Of a DNA stretch of 7,332 nt, positions 1 to 6,619 are shown one piece after another; position 1 is the stretch's first letter, and the number at the start of each line of letters is the position of its first letter. This stretch comes from Shewanella sp. (GTDB lineage Bacteria > Pseudomonadota > Gammaproteobacteria > Enterobacterales > Shewanellaceae). Position numbers and translations under genes: made by a program. The notes under the pieces were generated by a model that was given only the letters and a program-made list of their open reading frames with translations, was not told the DNA's origin and ran no database searches. The stretch is taken from assembly GCA_004195335.1 (NCBI GenBank), contig SDWK01000127.1:1-7332 (forward strand), in the 5' to 3' direction.

Positions 1-91
1 ATTAAGTTATTGTTAAGACTTATTGTCCTCACGCGCGTATTTTATAGAAGAAGCGGGGTCTCATAGCGGATGAAGCTTTCACCATTCTAAG
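1..91. other. Non-coding end region with an AT-rich imperfect tandem repeat
   Basis: No gene is visible in these 91 bases. Positions 1-25 consist of TTAAGTTATTG followed directly by TTAAGACTTATTG, two near-copies differing by a 2-base indel. A 6-pair hairpin with a 3-base loop (minus strand GGTGAA and TTCATC, about 74-88) is not followed by a U-run, so I do not call a terminator for the operon here; it may lie further left. Confidence 0.4.
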
Positions 92-289
92 TTAGTGAGC
101 GCCTCCCATATGCATCTTGTCGATACCAAACTCTTTACCTTCACCATGACAGGTTGAGCAAGACTCGACCGGTAATGGCAAGTCAGCTATCCCCATATTG
201 TCTTCAAAGAGAACTGCACCATTACTCTTGAAGTGGCTATAGGCGGCAGCACTTGAGTGCTCATGACAAGTACGACAAGCATCTGCCAT
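92..289 (-). pseudogene. C-terminal remnant of an OmcA/MtrC-family outer-membrane multiheme cytochrome
   Basis: A 65-residue frame with two heme c sites, CRTCH (residues 5-9) and CSTCH (44-48). The spacing and surroundings follow the last two hemes of OmcA/MtrC proteins as I know them: CxxCH, a short Ala/His stretch, NGA, a 20-residue linker, then ESCxxCHGEGK-F--DK-H near the C-terminus. Family members have about 700 residues and ten hemes plus a lipoprotein signal; none of that is present upstream, where dmsH occupies the DNA in another frame. Without a signal peptide it could not receive heme in the periplasm, so I call it a decayed or truncated gene. The heme motifs are intact, which suggests a recent truncation. 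The same frame is open 10 codons above the ATG to a TAG at 320-322 and reads PISEYGKKCL, possibly also cytochrome-derived. A translated small peptide coupled to dmsH is the alternative. Confidence 0.65.
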
Positions 290-750
290 TAAGCATTTCT
301 TCCCATACTCCGATATTGGCTACGCCGCAGGCTTTGCAGCTTTTCGAGCTTCTGACAAAGGTCACAAATATGCTTCTGGAACAGCTTAAGCTCCGCCGTA
401 TACCCCTGCTCGGTTTCAGAGGCATAAGTTTTTGAGCCATAGTATTTAGCAATTTGGATGATCAGGTGTTCGGCCTGATTGAGCTTGTCATGCTCAATCT
501 GTTTGACTATAAGCAGCCTAAAGCAATCGAATAAAATAATAAGCATATGAGCATCATCGAGATTCTCCTCAAGGAACTCGTCATCCAGGCCATAATAGCT
601 CATGGCTGCGATAAGGTTTGCCACCGCCATTATCTTGGTTGCGCCATTGAACAAGTTACGCACCTCAATTTCATCGGCGAGCACAAGGGCAATTTTCCCC
701 GCAAACTCAGACTTCTTCCACTGCTCACCGACAGATCTTATAAAATTCAT
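289..750 (-). CDS. dmsH: DmsH-like conserved protein of unknown function
   Basis: Protein of 153 residues in the position of S. oneidensis dmsH, the last gene of the dmsEFABGH cluster; its role is not established. It is predicted soluble and mostly helical (long runs of Leu/Ile/Ala with Glu/Lys, for example residues 60-102), with no signal peptide. It has three cysteines: Cys76, and Cys129 and Cys132 in a CDLC motif that lacks the His needed for heme c attachment, so a heme site is unlikely. The start at 750 is the first possible one, because an in-frame TGA lies just upstream; only a weak GGTGAG precedes it, 19 bases after dmsG, suggesting translational coupling. Its TAA stop shares one base with the ATG of the next frame (289). 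The basic tail LRRSQYRSMGRNA may not be native. The symbol rests on gene order, not on recalled sequence. Confidence 0.75.
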   Translation of the reverse strand: MNFIRSVGEQWKKSEFAGKIALVLADEIEVRNLFNGATKIMAVANLIAAMSYYGLDDEFLEENLDDAHMLIILFDCFRLLIVKQIEHDKLNQAEHLIIQIAKYYGSKTYASETEQGYTAELKLFQKHICDLCQKLEKLQSLRRSQYRSMGRNA

Positions 751-769
751 GACTCACCACTAACATAGA

Positions 770-1420
770 TTAACGAAACAACTGTGCCTGTATGGGTACA
801 ATTTGCAGTGACTTAGTCAGTTCATCCAGATAGCATTTAGTAAGCTCTGCTATCCCCCGATAAAAATCACTCTCGGCGTGATGATGCATTAACTCGAGAC
901 AACGGTCGGACCAAGGCAGTAGATGTTGCTGCAGCAAAATAATGCAAGTGCCAGTTAGCTCAGAATTATCCTCCTCGGACAGCTGACCGAAGATCTGATC
1001 CAGTACGGCGAAAAATAGTCCCAAGTGGTCGATAGGCTGATTCGAGTCCAGTTCAAATGTGATGCCCCTCTCTCGGTAGAAAGTCATCAAGGACTGAGTC
1101 GACTCACCATTGAGTAGCTGTTTCTCACTCAAATAGACAGAGCCCCAAGGGGCGGCACTGGGATCGCCCGGTCCATAAAAAAGTTGCCCATAATCCAGTT
1201 TTAGTGACAGGCTCTGCTCCGGACTCCAGTGTTTCAAGTAGTTGTTAATTGACTGCTTTGCCTTCGACTCATCCTGCGAATAGTCGGGCCAACTGTCTAT
1301 GCTCTTATGTGCAATAAAGCTACCGATAAGATCGATGCTGGGATCAAAGAACAGCACGTTGTGCAGGATACGAGCGACCCCCTGATACTCAAGGTAAGTG
1401 TCTCTGGTTAACGTTGCCAT
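770..1420 (-). CDS. dmsG: DmsG, TorD/DmsD-family Tat-proofreading chaperone
   Basis: Cytoplasmic chaperone expected to bind the DmsA Tat leader and assist molybdenum cofactor loading before export. It has 216 residues, normal for the TorD/DmsD family. The diagnostic region is LFYGPGDPSAAPWGSVYL (residues 80-97), then FELDSNQPIDHLG (122-134), matching the LF-GP--P-PPWGSVWL and NEPEDHFG motifs of E. coli DmsD; the Asp131-His132 pair of the family signature is kept. I chose the ATG at 1420, preceded by AGAGGAG. The frame stays open 15 codons further to a TTG at 1465, but that start lies inside a hairpin loop and has no Shine-Dalgarno. It is separated from dmsB by 62 bases, the widest gap in the operon. 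There is no membrane segment or signal peptide. In S. oneidensis the gene in this position is called dmsG. Confidence 0.9.
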   Translation of the reverse strand: MATLTRDTYLEYQGVARILHNVLFFDPSIDLIGSFIAHKSIDSWPDYSQDESKAKQSINNYLKHWSPEQSLSLKLDYGQLFYGPGDPSAAPWGSVYLSEKQLLNGESTQSLMTFYRERGITFELDSNQPIDHLGLFFAVLDQIFGQLSEEDNSELTGTCIILLQQHLLPWSDRCLELMHHHAESDFYRGIAELTKCYLDELTKSLQIVPIQAQLFR

Positions 1421-1423
1421 AGG

Positions 1424-1430
1424 CTCCTCT
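1424..1430 (-). promoter_or_regulatory. Ribosome binding site that fixes the dmsG start
   Basis: AGAGGAG on the minus strand lies 3 bases before the ATG at 1420. It is the only good Shine-Dalgarno near the 5' end of the dmsG frame and decides for the ATG over the upstream TTG at 1465, which lies in the intercistronic hairpin. It lies outside the stem, so the hairpin should not mask it. Confidence 0.7.
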
Positions 1431-1452
1431 GTTTTGGTTGCAAATGTTAACA

Positions 1453-1476
1453 AGCGGCGCCCCAAAGGACGCCGCT
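1453..1476 (-). terminator. GC-rich intercistronic hairpin between dmsB and dmsG
   Basis: In the transcript a 10-pair stem forms between AGCGGCGUCC and GGGCGCCGCU, with one G-U pair and a UUUG loop, starting 6 bases after the dmsB stop. The strand after it reads UGUUAACAUUUG, which is U-rich but not a clean U-run, so full intrinsic termination looks weak. It could act as a partial terminator or as a 3' block protecting the dmsEFAB part of the message, giving less dmsG and dmsH. The structure is seen in the sequence; the function is inferred. Confidence 0.5.
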
Positions 1477-1482
1477 AATGGA

Positions 1483-2118
1483 TCAGACCTCAGAATGATT
1501 TAACACGACACCATCTATGCTGCCGCTAGCACGGGCATGACGATTGGGCTTCATCAGTAGATTGGGGGATGTGATACTGCTGCTCGGTAAAGGAGCAAAG
1601 TTAGGCTTCACCGCATCCGGGTACTTCTCTTTGAGTGCATCCATAGTGCCAAAGTCGATGGCGCGCATCGGACATGACTCAACACAGGTCGGATTCTTAC
1701 CTTCGGCCAGCCGCTCATAACAGCCATCACATTTGGTCATCACCTTGCGGGCCTTATCTATCTGCGGTGCATCATAGGGGCAGGCACGGGCGCAACTCTC
1801 GCAGCCAATACACAGGTCTGACGCCACATGCACCAGACCATCTTGTTTGCGTTTGTGCATCGCACCCGTCGGGCAAGCCTTGACACAGGCGGGCTCACTA
1901 CAGTGATTGCACCCAATAGAGGTATAGTAGGCAAACACATTCTGGTTGACAGTGCCATCGGCATTCTCTGTCCACAGACCGCCACCATATTCATACACGC
2001 GACGCCAGTTGATGCCTACGGGCAGATCCTTACGATCTTTGCACGATACCTGACAGGTCTTACAGCCCGTACACTTACTTGAATCGACATAAAAGCCGTA
2101 TTGAACATTATTACTCAT
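1483..2118 (-). CDS. dmsB: DmsB, four-[4Fe-4S] electron-transfer subunit of DMSO reductase
   Basis: Ferredoxin-like subunit that passes electrons to DmsA. It has 211 residues, the usual DmsB length. Sixteen cysteines fall in four groups: 16/19/22/26, 70/73/78/82, 103/106/109/113 and 130/133/145/149, enough for four [4Fe-4S] clusters. Stretches such as QYGFYVDSSKCTGCKTC, NVFAYY, GAMHKR and TKCDGCYERLAEGK match E. coli DmsB closely. There is no signal peptide and no membrane segment, so it is expected to cross the inner membrane bound to DmsA through Tat. The ATG at 2118 has AGGAG 6 bases upstream and sits 12 bases after the dmsA stop. No gene for a DmsC-type quinol-oxidising anchor follows, which fits electron supply from the DmsE/DmsF conduit rather than from an inner-membrane partner. 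Confidence 0.97.
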   Translation of the reverse strand: MSNNVQYGFYVDSSKCTGCKTCQVSCKDRKDLPVGINWRRVYEYGGGLWTENADGTVNQNVFAYYTSIGCNHCSEPACVKACPTGAMHKRKQDGLVHVASDLCIGCESCARACPYDAPQIDKARKVMTKCDGCYERLAEGKNPTCVESCPMRAIDFGTMDALKEKYPDAVKPNFAPLPSSSITSPNLLMKPNRHARASGSIDGVVLNHSEV

Positions 2119-2130
2119 TGTTAACTCCTA

Positions 2131-4563
2131 TCAGGCTCTGCGGATCTCGACCCGGTTAGTATGCTGTGGATTTCCCTTCGACAAAGGCGTGGGGCGTTGT
2201 GAGGTAATGGTATTCACATTGCCTCCCTTATCGATGCCATCCTCAAATTTTGACCAGGCACCTTGGCCCAGTGCGGTGACACCAATCATGATTCGAGGGG
2301 TGACCTTAACCTCGACCTCCAGGGTGCCGCGATCGTTAAAGACATGCACCAAGTCGCCGGTTTTCAGATTTCTCGCCTGAGCATCGATAGGATTCATCCA
2401 CACGGCATCTTGCACCACCTCTCTGAGCCAGGGGATATTATGGTAACTGGAGTGAACCCGCCCCTTAGTGTGGTAACAGGTCAGCTGTAGTGGATATTTT
2501 TCCCGGGTTTCACTGTCCTCATAGCCGTCCCAAGTGGGGGTATACTTGGGCAGCGCCGAGATCACATCCCCCTCTCTTAGCTCCCAGGTTTTGGCCTTAT
2601 GTGCCAAGCGTGATGAGTAGATCTCAATCTTACCCGATGGAGTATAGAGGCGGTTGGCCTCAGGATCGTCACGGAAACCTTTCATCGCAATCTGACTGCC
2701 GTGGGGCAGATACTTACGATAGATGCCTTGCTTCAACATCACCTCTTTATCTGGCAAACCAGGGTTGGCTGCTTGCGCCACGGCATACATCTCACCCTGC
2801 CACTGCTGAGCCGTCTTGCCCTCTGTGAACGCCTGCTCGAAGCCCATCCTCTTGGCGATTTCGGTCAAAATATCATAGAGGTGACGACTCTCAAACAGAG
2901 GTTCGATACCCGAAGTCATCTGAATAACAGTCCCGGTATCGCCTGGTACATGGTTTTGATTGACCAGCTCTTCATCTTCAAGCCAGGTAGTGTCCGGCAG
3001 TATGATGTCGGAAAATTTGGCGCTGGGGGTCATTACATTATCGATCGTCAGGATAAACTCACATTTACTCTCATCCTTTATCACCTCTTCAGACTTTCGC
3101 ACATCTGAATGTTGATTAATCATAGAGTTACTGAATATGTTGATGATCGCCTTGATATCGGTGCCCAGTTTACCGTCGCCATTTTCATCCAGATCGACTC
3201 CACGTACCCCATCCTTCAGCACCGACATGTTCTTGCCGTCTTCGACCGCCTGAACATAGGTAAAAAAGGAGATCTCTTTCTTTACCGGGTTTTCCAATTC
3301 CGCGATGCGAGGGACAACACAATGGCCTCCCATGGTATCCCCACCGTTATTGGTTCCGGGCAGGCCAAGTTGACCGAGTAATATTGGCAACATGTAGCCG
3401 GCACGCATATTGTTTTCACCTGCAGCCTGGCGATTCAATGTGAGCCCTAACTGAATGAATGGTGCCTTAGCCGCTGCCAGTTCCCTCGCCAACTCGATAA
3501 TGGTATGTTCAGGTATGCCCGTGATGCTCGCGGCTCTGGCGGGGGTCTTGGCATTATCTCCCGGGGTCAGCTCGCCGATAGTGGCATTGTCTAAAATGTA
3601 AGATTTGTAGCTCTCCTCGTAGCCAACGCCTTCCGGCATAGTCTTCTCATCGTAGCCAACACAATACTTGTCCAGGAAGGCCTGATCGACTTTCCCCTGA
3701 GTGATCCACTCATAAGCCAGCGCCTCGAACAGCGCCGCATCCGTTCCCGGACGGATGGCTATCCACTGATCTTCCTTACCTACTGTAGAGTCGGTGTAGC
3801 GTGGATCGATAACAATGCTCTTAAAATTGTTAGTTTGTTTTTGATTTAAAAAATCAAAACCTTGCCCAGAGCCACTCATACGTAACTCTGATGGGTTGTG
3901 GCCCACAAATAACACCAAATCTGAGTTTTGCATTTCAGAATAGGTACTGCCCTGGAGGCCCACCATGGGAGTGCCGTAGGTATATTTTGACGCTTCAAAC
4001 AGCTGTGCATAGCTGTATACGCCATAACGTCTCAAACTACCGCCCATGGTGTTTAACCAACGGTACGCCATGGGGATTGATTTAAAGTGTCCGAAAGTAC
4101 CTGTACCCGTCATATCGAAGATCGACTCGTTACCATATTGGTCGATGATGCCCTGCAGCCTTTCGGCGACAATATTCAAGGCCTCATCCCAACTGATCCG
4201 CTCAAACTGGCCACTGCCACGGGGGCCGACACGCTTCATGGGGTATTTCAAACGCTCAGGAGCATACACACGCTTTCGCAGCGAACGGCCTCGCAGGCAG
4301 GCTCGCACATCGTGATTACCATATGTGTCTTCGGTGGTGAACTGCGACTCGATGCGGGTGATCACCCCATCTTTTGAATAGACTCTGACCGGGCAGTTAG
4401 AGCCGCAGTTAACCAGACAGGAAGACCAGTTCATGGTTTCACCTTCGGTGACCGGAGGCGTTGGTGACACGACATCAACATCGCTTGAGCTGGAGTTACA
4501 GCCTGCCACCGTCGCGGCGCAGCCCATAGCGGCACTCATTTTTAAGAAACTTCTGCGTTCCAT
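2131..4563 (-). CDS. dmsA: DmsA, surface-exposed molybdopterin DMSO reductase catalytic subunit (Tat lipoprotein)
   Basis: Bis-MGD molybdenum enzyme that reduces DMSO to DMS. It has 810 residues and aligns along its whole length with E. coli DmsA as I recall it (VRACLRGRS, LKYPMKRVG, FLDKYCVGYDEKT, TPSGKIEIYS, QRP-PL-KGNP-HTN). An N-terminal [4Fe-4S] site is formed by Cys49, Cys53, Cys57 and Cys89. The Mo ligand is most likely Ser184 in YGVYSYAQ, aligned to the Ser of YGDYSSAQ in E. coli. The N-terminus has a twin-arginine motif (RRSFLK, residues 3-8) followed by VAGC, a lipobox with Cys22, so it should be exported folded and lipidated; E. coli DmsA has Tat but no lipobox. GAGGA lies 7 bases before the ATG. 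Residues 456-469 form an acidic loop longer than in E. coli. A paralogous reductase with another substrate cannot be fully excluded. Confidence 0.97.
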   Translation of the reverse strand: MERRSFLKMSAAMGCAATVAGCNSSSSDVDVVSPTPPVTEGETMNWSSCLVNCGSNCPVRVYSKDGVITRIESQFTTEDTYGNHDVRACLRGRSLRKRVYAPERLKYPMKRVGPRGSGQFERISWDEALNIVAERLQGIIDQYGNESIFDMTGTGTFGHFKSIPMAYRWLNTMGGSLRRYGVYSYAQLFEASKYTYGTPMVGLQGSTYSEMQNSDLVLFVGHNPSELRMSGSGQGFDFLNQKQTNNFKSIVIDPRYTDSTVGKEDQWIAIRPGTDAALFEALAYEWITQGKVDQAFLDKYCVGYDEKTMPEGVGYEESYKSYILDNATIGELTPGDNAKTPARAASITGIPEHTIIELARELAAAKAPFIQLGLTLNRQAAGENNMRAGYMLPILLGQLGLPGTNNGGDTMGGHCVVPRIAELENPVKKEISFFTYVQAVEDGKNMSVLKDGVRGVDLDENGDGKLGTDIKAIINIFSNSMINQHSDVRKSEEVIKDESKCEFILTIDNVMTPSAKFSDIILPDTTWLEDEELVNQNHVPGDTGTVIQMTSGIEPLFESRHLYDILTEIAKRMGFEQAFTEGKTAQQWQGEMYAVAQAANPGLPDKEVMLKQGIYRKYLPHGSQIAMKGFRDDPEANRLYTPSGKIEIYSSRLAHKAKTWELREGDVISALPKYTPTWDGYEDSETREKYPLQLTCYHTKGRVHSSYHNIPWLREVVQDAVWMNPIDAQARNLKTGDLVHVFNDRGTLEVEVKVTPRIMIGVTALGQGAWSKFEDGIDKGGNVNTITSQRPTPLSKGNPQHTNRVEIRRA

Positions 4564-4599
4564 TATTTTTTCCTCATTAGTAATGATTAGCTGCTGGCA

Positions 4600-6603
4600 C
4601 TAGCGCAACTGGTAGCTAAACGACAACATCACCTGGTGCGCGTTATAGTTATGGTTAAGTTTGCCCAGAGTCGTTAACCCATCTATGGCATTGACATCGA
4701 CCTGCGCATTGTCGGTGTCGTAATAACGTTCGTACTGGTAACCCAGCCTGACGCCGAGCTGCTCACTGACTTTGTAGTTCGCATACAGCTCTGCACTGTG
4801 GCGGTAAGAGTAGTAATCACCTTGAGGCTCAGTACTGACATAAACCACCTGCTTGTCACTGCTTGAGTTCGCGAACAGGTAATCCAAGCCCAGGCTCAGC
4901 TTGTCTTGCATTAGCCCGGTGTAATTCATGCCCGCGCCGAGATTGATAAACTCGTCATCAACTTGGGCTGACCAATCGGACGCACTAAAACTCTGACTGC
5001 CATTTTGTTGTGACTCGATCCACTGCTGACCGGCAAAGGCGTAGCCCGATAGCTGTTTATCAAATTGCATATCAGCATTGAGGTTGTAGCTGTAGTCCTC
5101 AGAAGATGTGAGCCCTAGGGCGGTATCGCTGTAATCATCTTCGGCATAGCGGCCAATAAGGCTGACGTTAATCCAATCTGCTGGGGCGTGATTGAACTTA
5201 GCTTCAAAAGCGCTGCGGTCACGGTCTGCAAGATAGAACTTACGCAGTAGTGGGTTTTCAATGCTCGATGTCAGACCGCTGGCTTGATATTGGCTACCAT
5301 CACGCTGGCTGAAACTGGCTTTAAGCTTGAGCTTACTGTTGGCAAAGCTGCGGATATCGAGCTTGGTCCAGACGGTGCTTTCATCGGTTTGCTCGCGGGC
5401 ACTGTGGTTACGCTCTAACTCTTCGCGGTCAAAACCTGCTTGTAGGCGGTAGTCGCTATTGATGCGATAGCTGACGTTGACTTTGTAATTCAGCTTTTCC
5501 GTATCCAGCAGCACGTTTTGTTTGAAGGCACCGCTGATACCGTCAGATTCCAGTTGAGCAAATTCCCATACCGAGCTCTTGTTATCACGCTTGGAGTAGC
5601 TGACACTTCCGCCAAGGCGGAGGCGATTATCCAGAACCGAGGTGATAGCCAGCTTGCCATCAGTGGTATCGACTTGGCCATCCCAGTTCTGGATAGGGTT
5701 ACCTGTGGTTTGAATCACAGCCGCATCTTGTATCATTCGTCCTGTCGCAAGCTGAGTACTGATGGCGGTGCGATTAAACAAGTATTGACCTGACAGGCTG
5801 AGTTGATAGGCACTGTTATCCGGTGCCGGCGCGTAGATATCAGCCAGATAAGGCAGGCTCAGAGAATCTATTTGGTTATCGTATTCGCTGTATTGATAAT
5901 TCAGCGAAGTCAGCCAATTTTGACCGCTGATGCTCAGGCCCGAAGTGAGCTTGTCAGTTGTGGCATCGACGGGCAGACCAAAGTTGGTGGGCCGAGGGCT
6001 AACAAAACTCGATGCCTGGTAACCTGTCTTCTCTTCTTGGCTATAACGGGCAAAGACTTGGTAGTCTTGCTCGCCCCACTGATACCCGGCCGATAGACCC
6101 ATCCCCATCTGTTTACGCTTAAGCGATAGCTCTTGGGTTTGCACTTGGGCACTAGGGGTTAACGTCCCATCGGCATACCAGAGGTTGCTCTTCGCATTAT
6201 CGTGTTGATATTGACTTAGCTGACGGTAATCTAACTCGGCTTGATAACTGCCAGCCTTACCCGCTTCAAGGTAAACACGGCTGTTAGTAAGACCTAGATT
6301 AGTCGCCTGAGCTTTGGCTCGGTAACCTGTTTTGCTGCGATACCTTACATCAGCATTCAGCACGCCATGGGTGCCATCTTCACTGTTGAGTGCATTAGCA
6401 CTATGAATATCATCACTGTCACTATAGGCCGCGCCTAACTCAACAATACCGCGATAGCCTGTTGTATCAGGACAACGCTTACATTGAAATTTGTCAGCGT
6501 TAACACCACTGGTGTTGGCCTTGTTCACACTAAAATCGGCGGCCATCGCGCTGCCGGACACTGAGACGAGTGCAAGGGTGATGAGGTTTAGTTTGTATCT
6601 CAT
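4600..6603 (-). CDS. dmsF: DmsF, MtrB/PioB-family outer-membrane beta-barrel
   Basis: Barrel protein that would sheathe DmsE and let electrons pass through the outer membrane to surface-exposed DmsAB. It has 667 residues, close to MtrB (about 700). Residues 1-21 form a Sec signal peptide with a probable cut after AMA. An N-terminal CKRC motif (Cys41, Cys44) matches the CxxC typical of gammaproteobacterial MtrB proteins. The rest is rich in alternating Tyr/Gln/Ser segments such as YQAELDYRQL and LGVRLGYQYERYYD, as expected of many amphipathic strands. It ends in LSFSYQLR, a last strand with Tyr near but not at the C-terminus. The ATG at 6603 is set by a GAGGAG Shine-Dalgarno 8 bases upstream, and it lies 16 bases after the dmsE stop. 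Sequence alone does not separate DmsF from MtrB; the neighbours do. Confidence 0.93.
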   Translation of the reverse strand: MRYKLNLITLALVSVSGSAMAADFSVNKANTSGVNADKFQCKRCPDTTGYRGIVELGAAYSDSDDIHSANALNSEDGTHGVLNADVRYRSKTGYRAKAQATNLGLTNSRVYLEAGKAGSYQAELDYRQLSQYQHDNAKSNLWYADGTLTPSAQVQTQELSLKRKQMGMGLSAGYQWGEQDYQVFARYSQEEKTGYQASSFVSPRPTNFGLPVDATTDKLTSGLSISGQNWLTSLNYQYSEYDNQIDSLSLPYLADIYAPAPDNSAYQLSLSGQYLFNRTAISTQLATGRMIQDAAVIQTTGNPIQNWDGQVDTTDGKLAITSVLDNRLRLGGSVSYSKRDNKSSVWEFAQLESDGISGAFKQNVLLDTEKLNYKVNVSYRINSDYRLQAGFDREELERNHSAREQTDESTVWTKLDIRSFANSKLKLKASFSQRDGSQYQASGLTSSIENPLLRKFYLADRDRSAFEAKFNHAPADWINVSLIGRYAEDDYSDTALGLTSSEDYSYNLNADMQFDKQLSGYAFAGQQWIESQQNGSQSFSASDWSAQVDDEFINLGAGMNYTGLMQDKLSLGLDYLFANSSSDKQVVYVSTEPQGDYYSYRHSAELYANYKVSEQLGVRLGYQYERYYDTDNAQVDVNAIDGLTTLGKLNHNYNAHQVMLSFSYQLR

Positions 6604-6619
6604 GTTTTTTACTCCTCAA

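Noticed and set aside
40..60. TATAAAAT on the minus strand as a -10 element for a gene to the left
   Set aside because: No acceptable -35 hexamer sits 16-18 bases upstream, and AT-rich matches of this kind are common by chance.
74..88. Short hairpin after the cytochrome remnant as the operon terminator
   Set aside because: Only six pairs including one G-U pair, a three-base loop and no U-run after it.
253..435. Plus-strand frames across the window, such as this one and those at 2490-2828, 2701-3108, 4087-4377 and 6815-7324
   Set aside because: They are antisense shadows of clearly homologous minus-strand genes, with no recognisable domains of their own.
261..452. Minus-strand frame with a CKAC motif read as a third heme site of the cytochrome remnant
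   Set aside because: The motif is followed by Gly instead of His, lies in a different frame from the two real heme sites, and overlaps dmsH.
1421..1465. Longer dmsG frame starting at a TTG (15 extra codons)
   Set aside because: The TTG falls in the intercistronic hairpin and lacks a Shine-Dalgarno, while the ATG at 1420 has AGAGGAG; the extra residues do not resemble TorD/DmsD N-termini.
4563..4577. Four-codon mini-frame (ATG AGG AAA AAA, stop) overlapping the dmsA start as a possible regulatory leader peptide
   Set aside because: It consists of the Shine-Dalgarno and A-rich spacer themselves, and no Shine-Dalgarno precedes its own ATG. Chance is the simpler explanation.
4575..4585. Palindrome CATTAGTAATG between dmsF and dmsA as an operator
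   Set aside because: Very short, inside a tight operon and overlapping the ribosome binding site region; no match to a regulator motif I can name.
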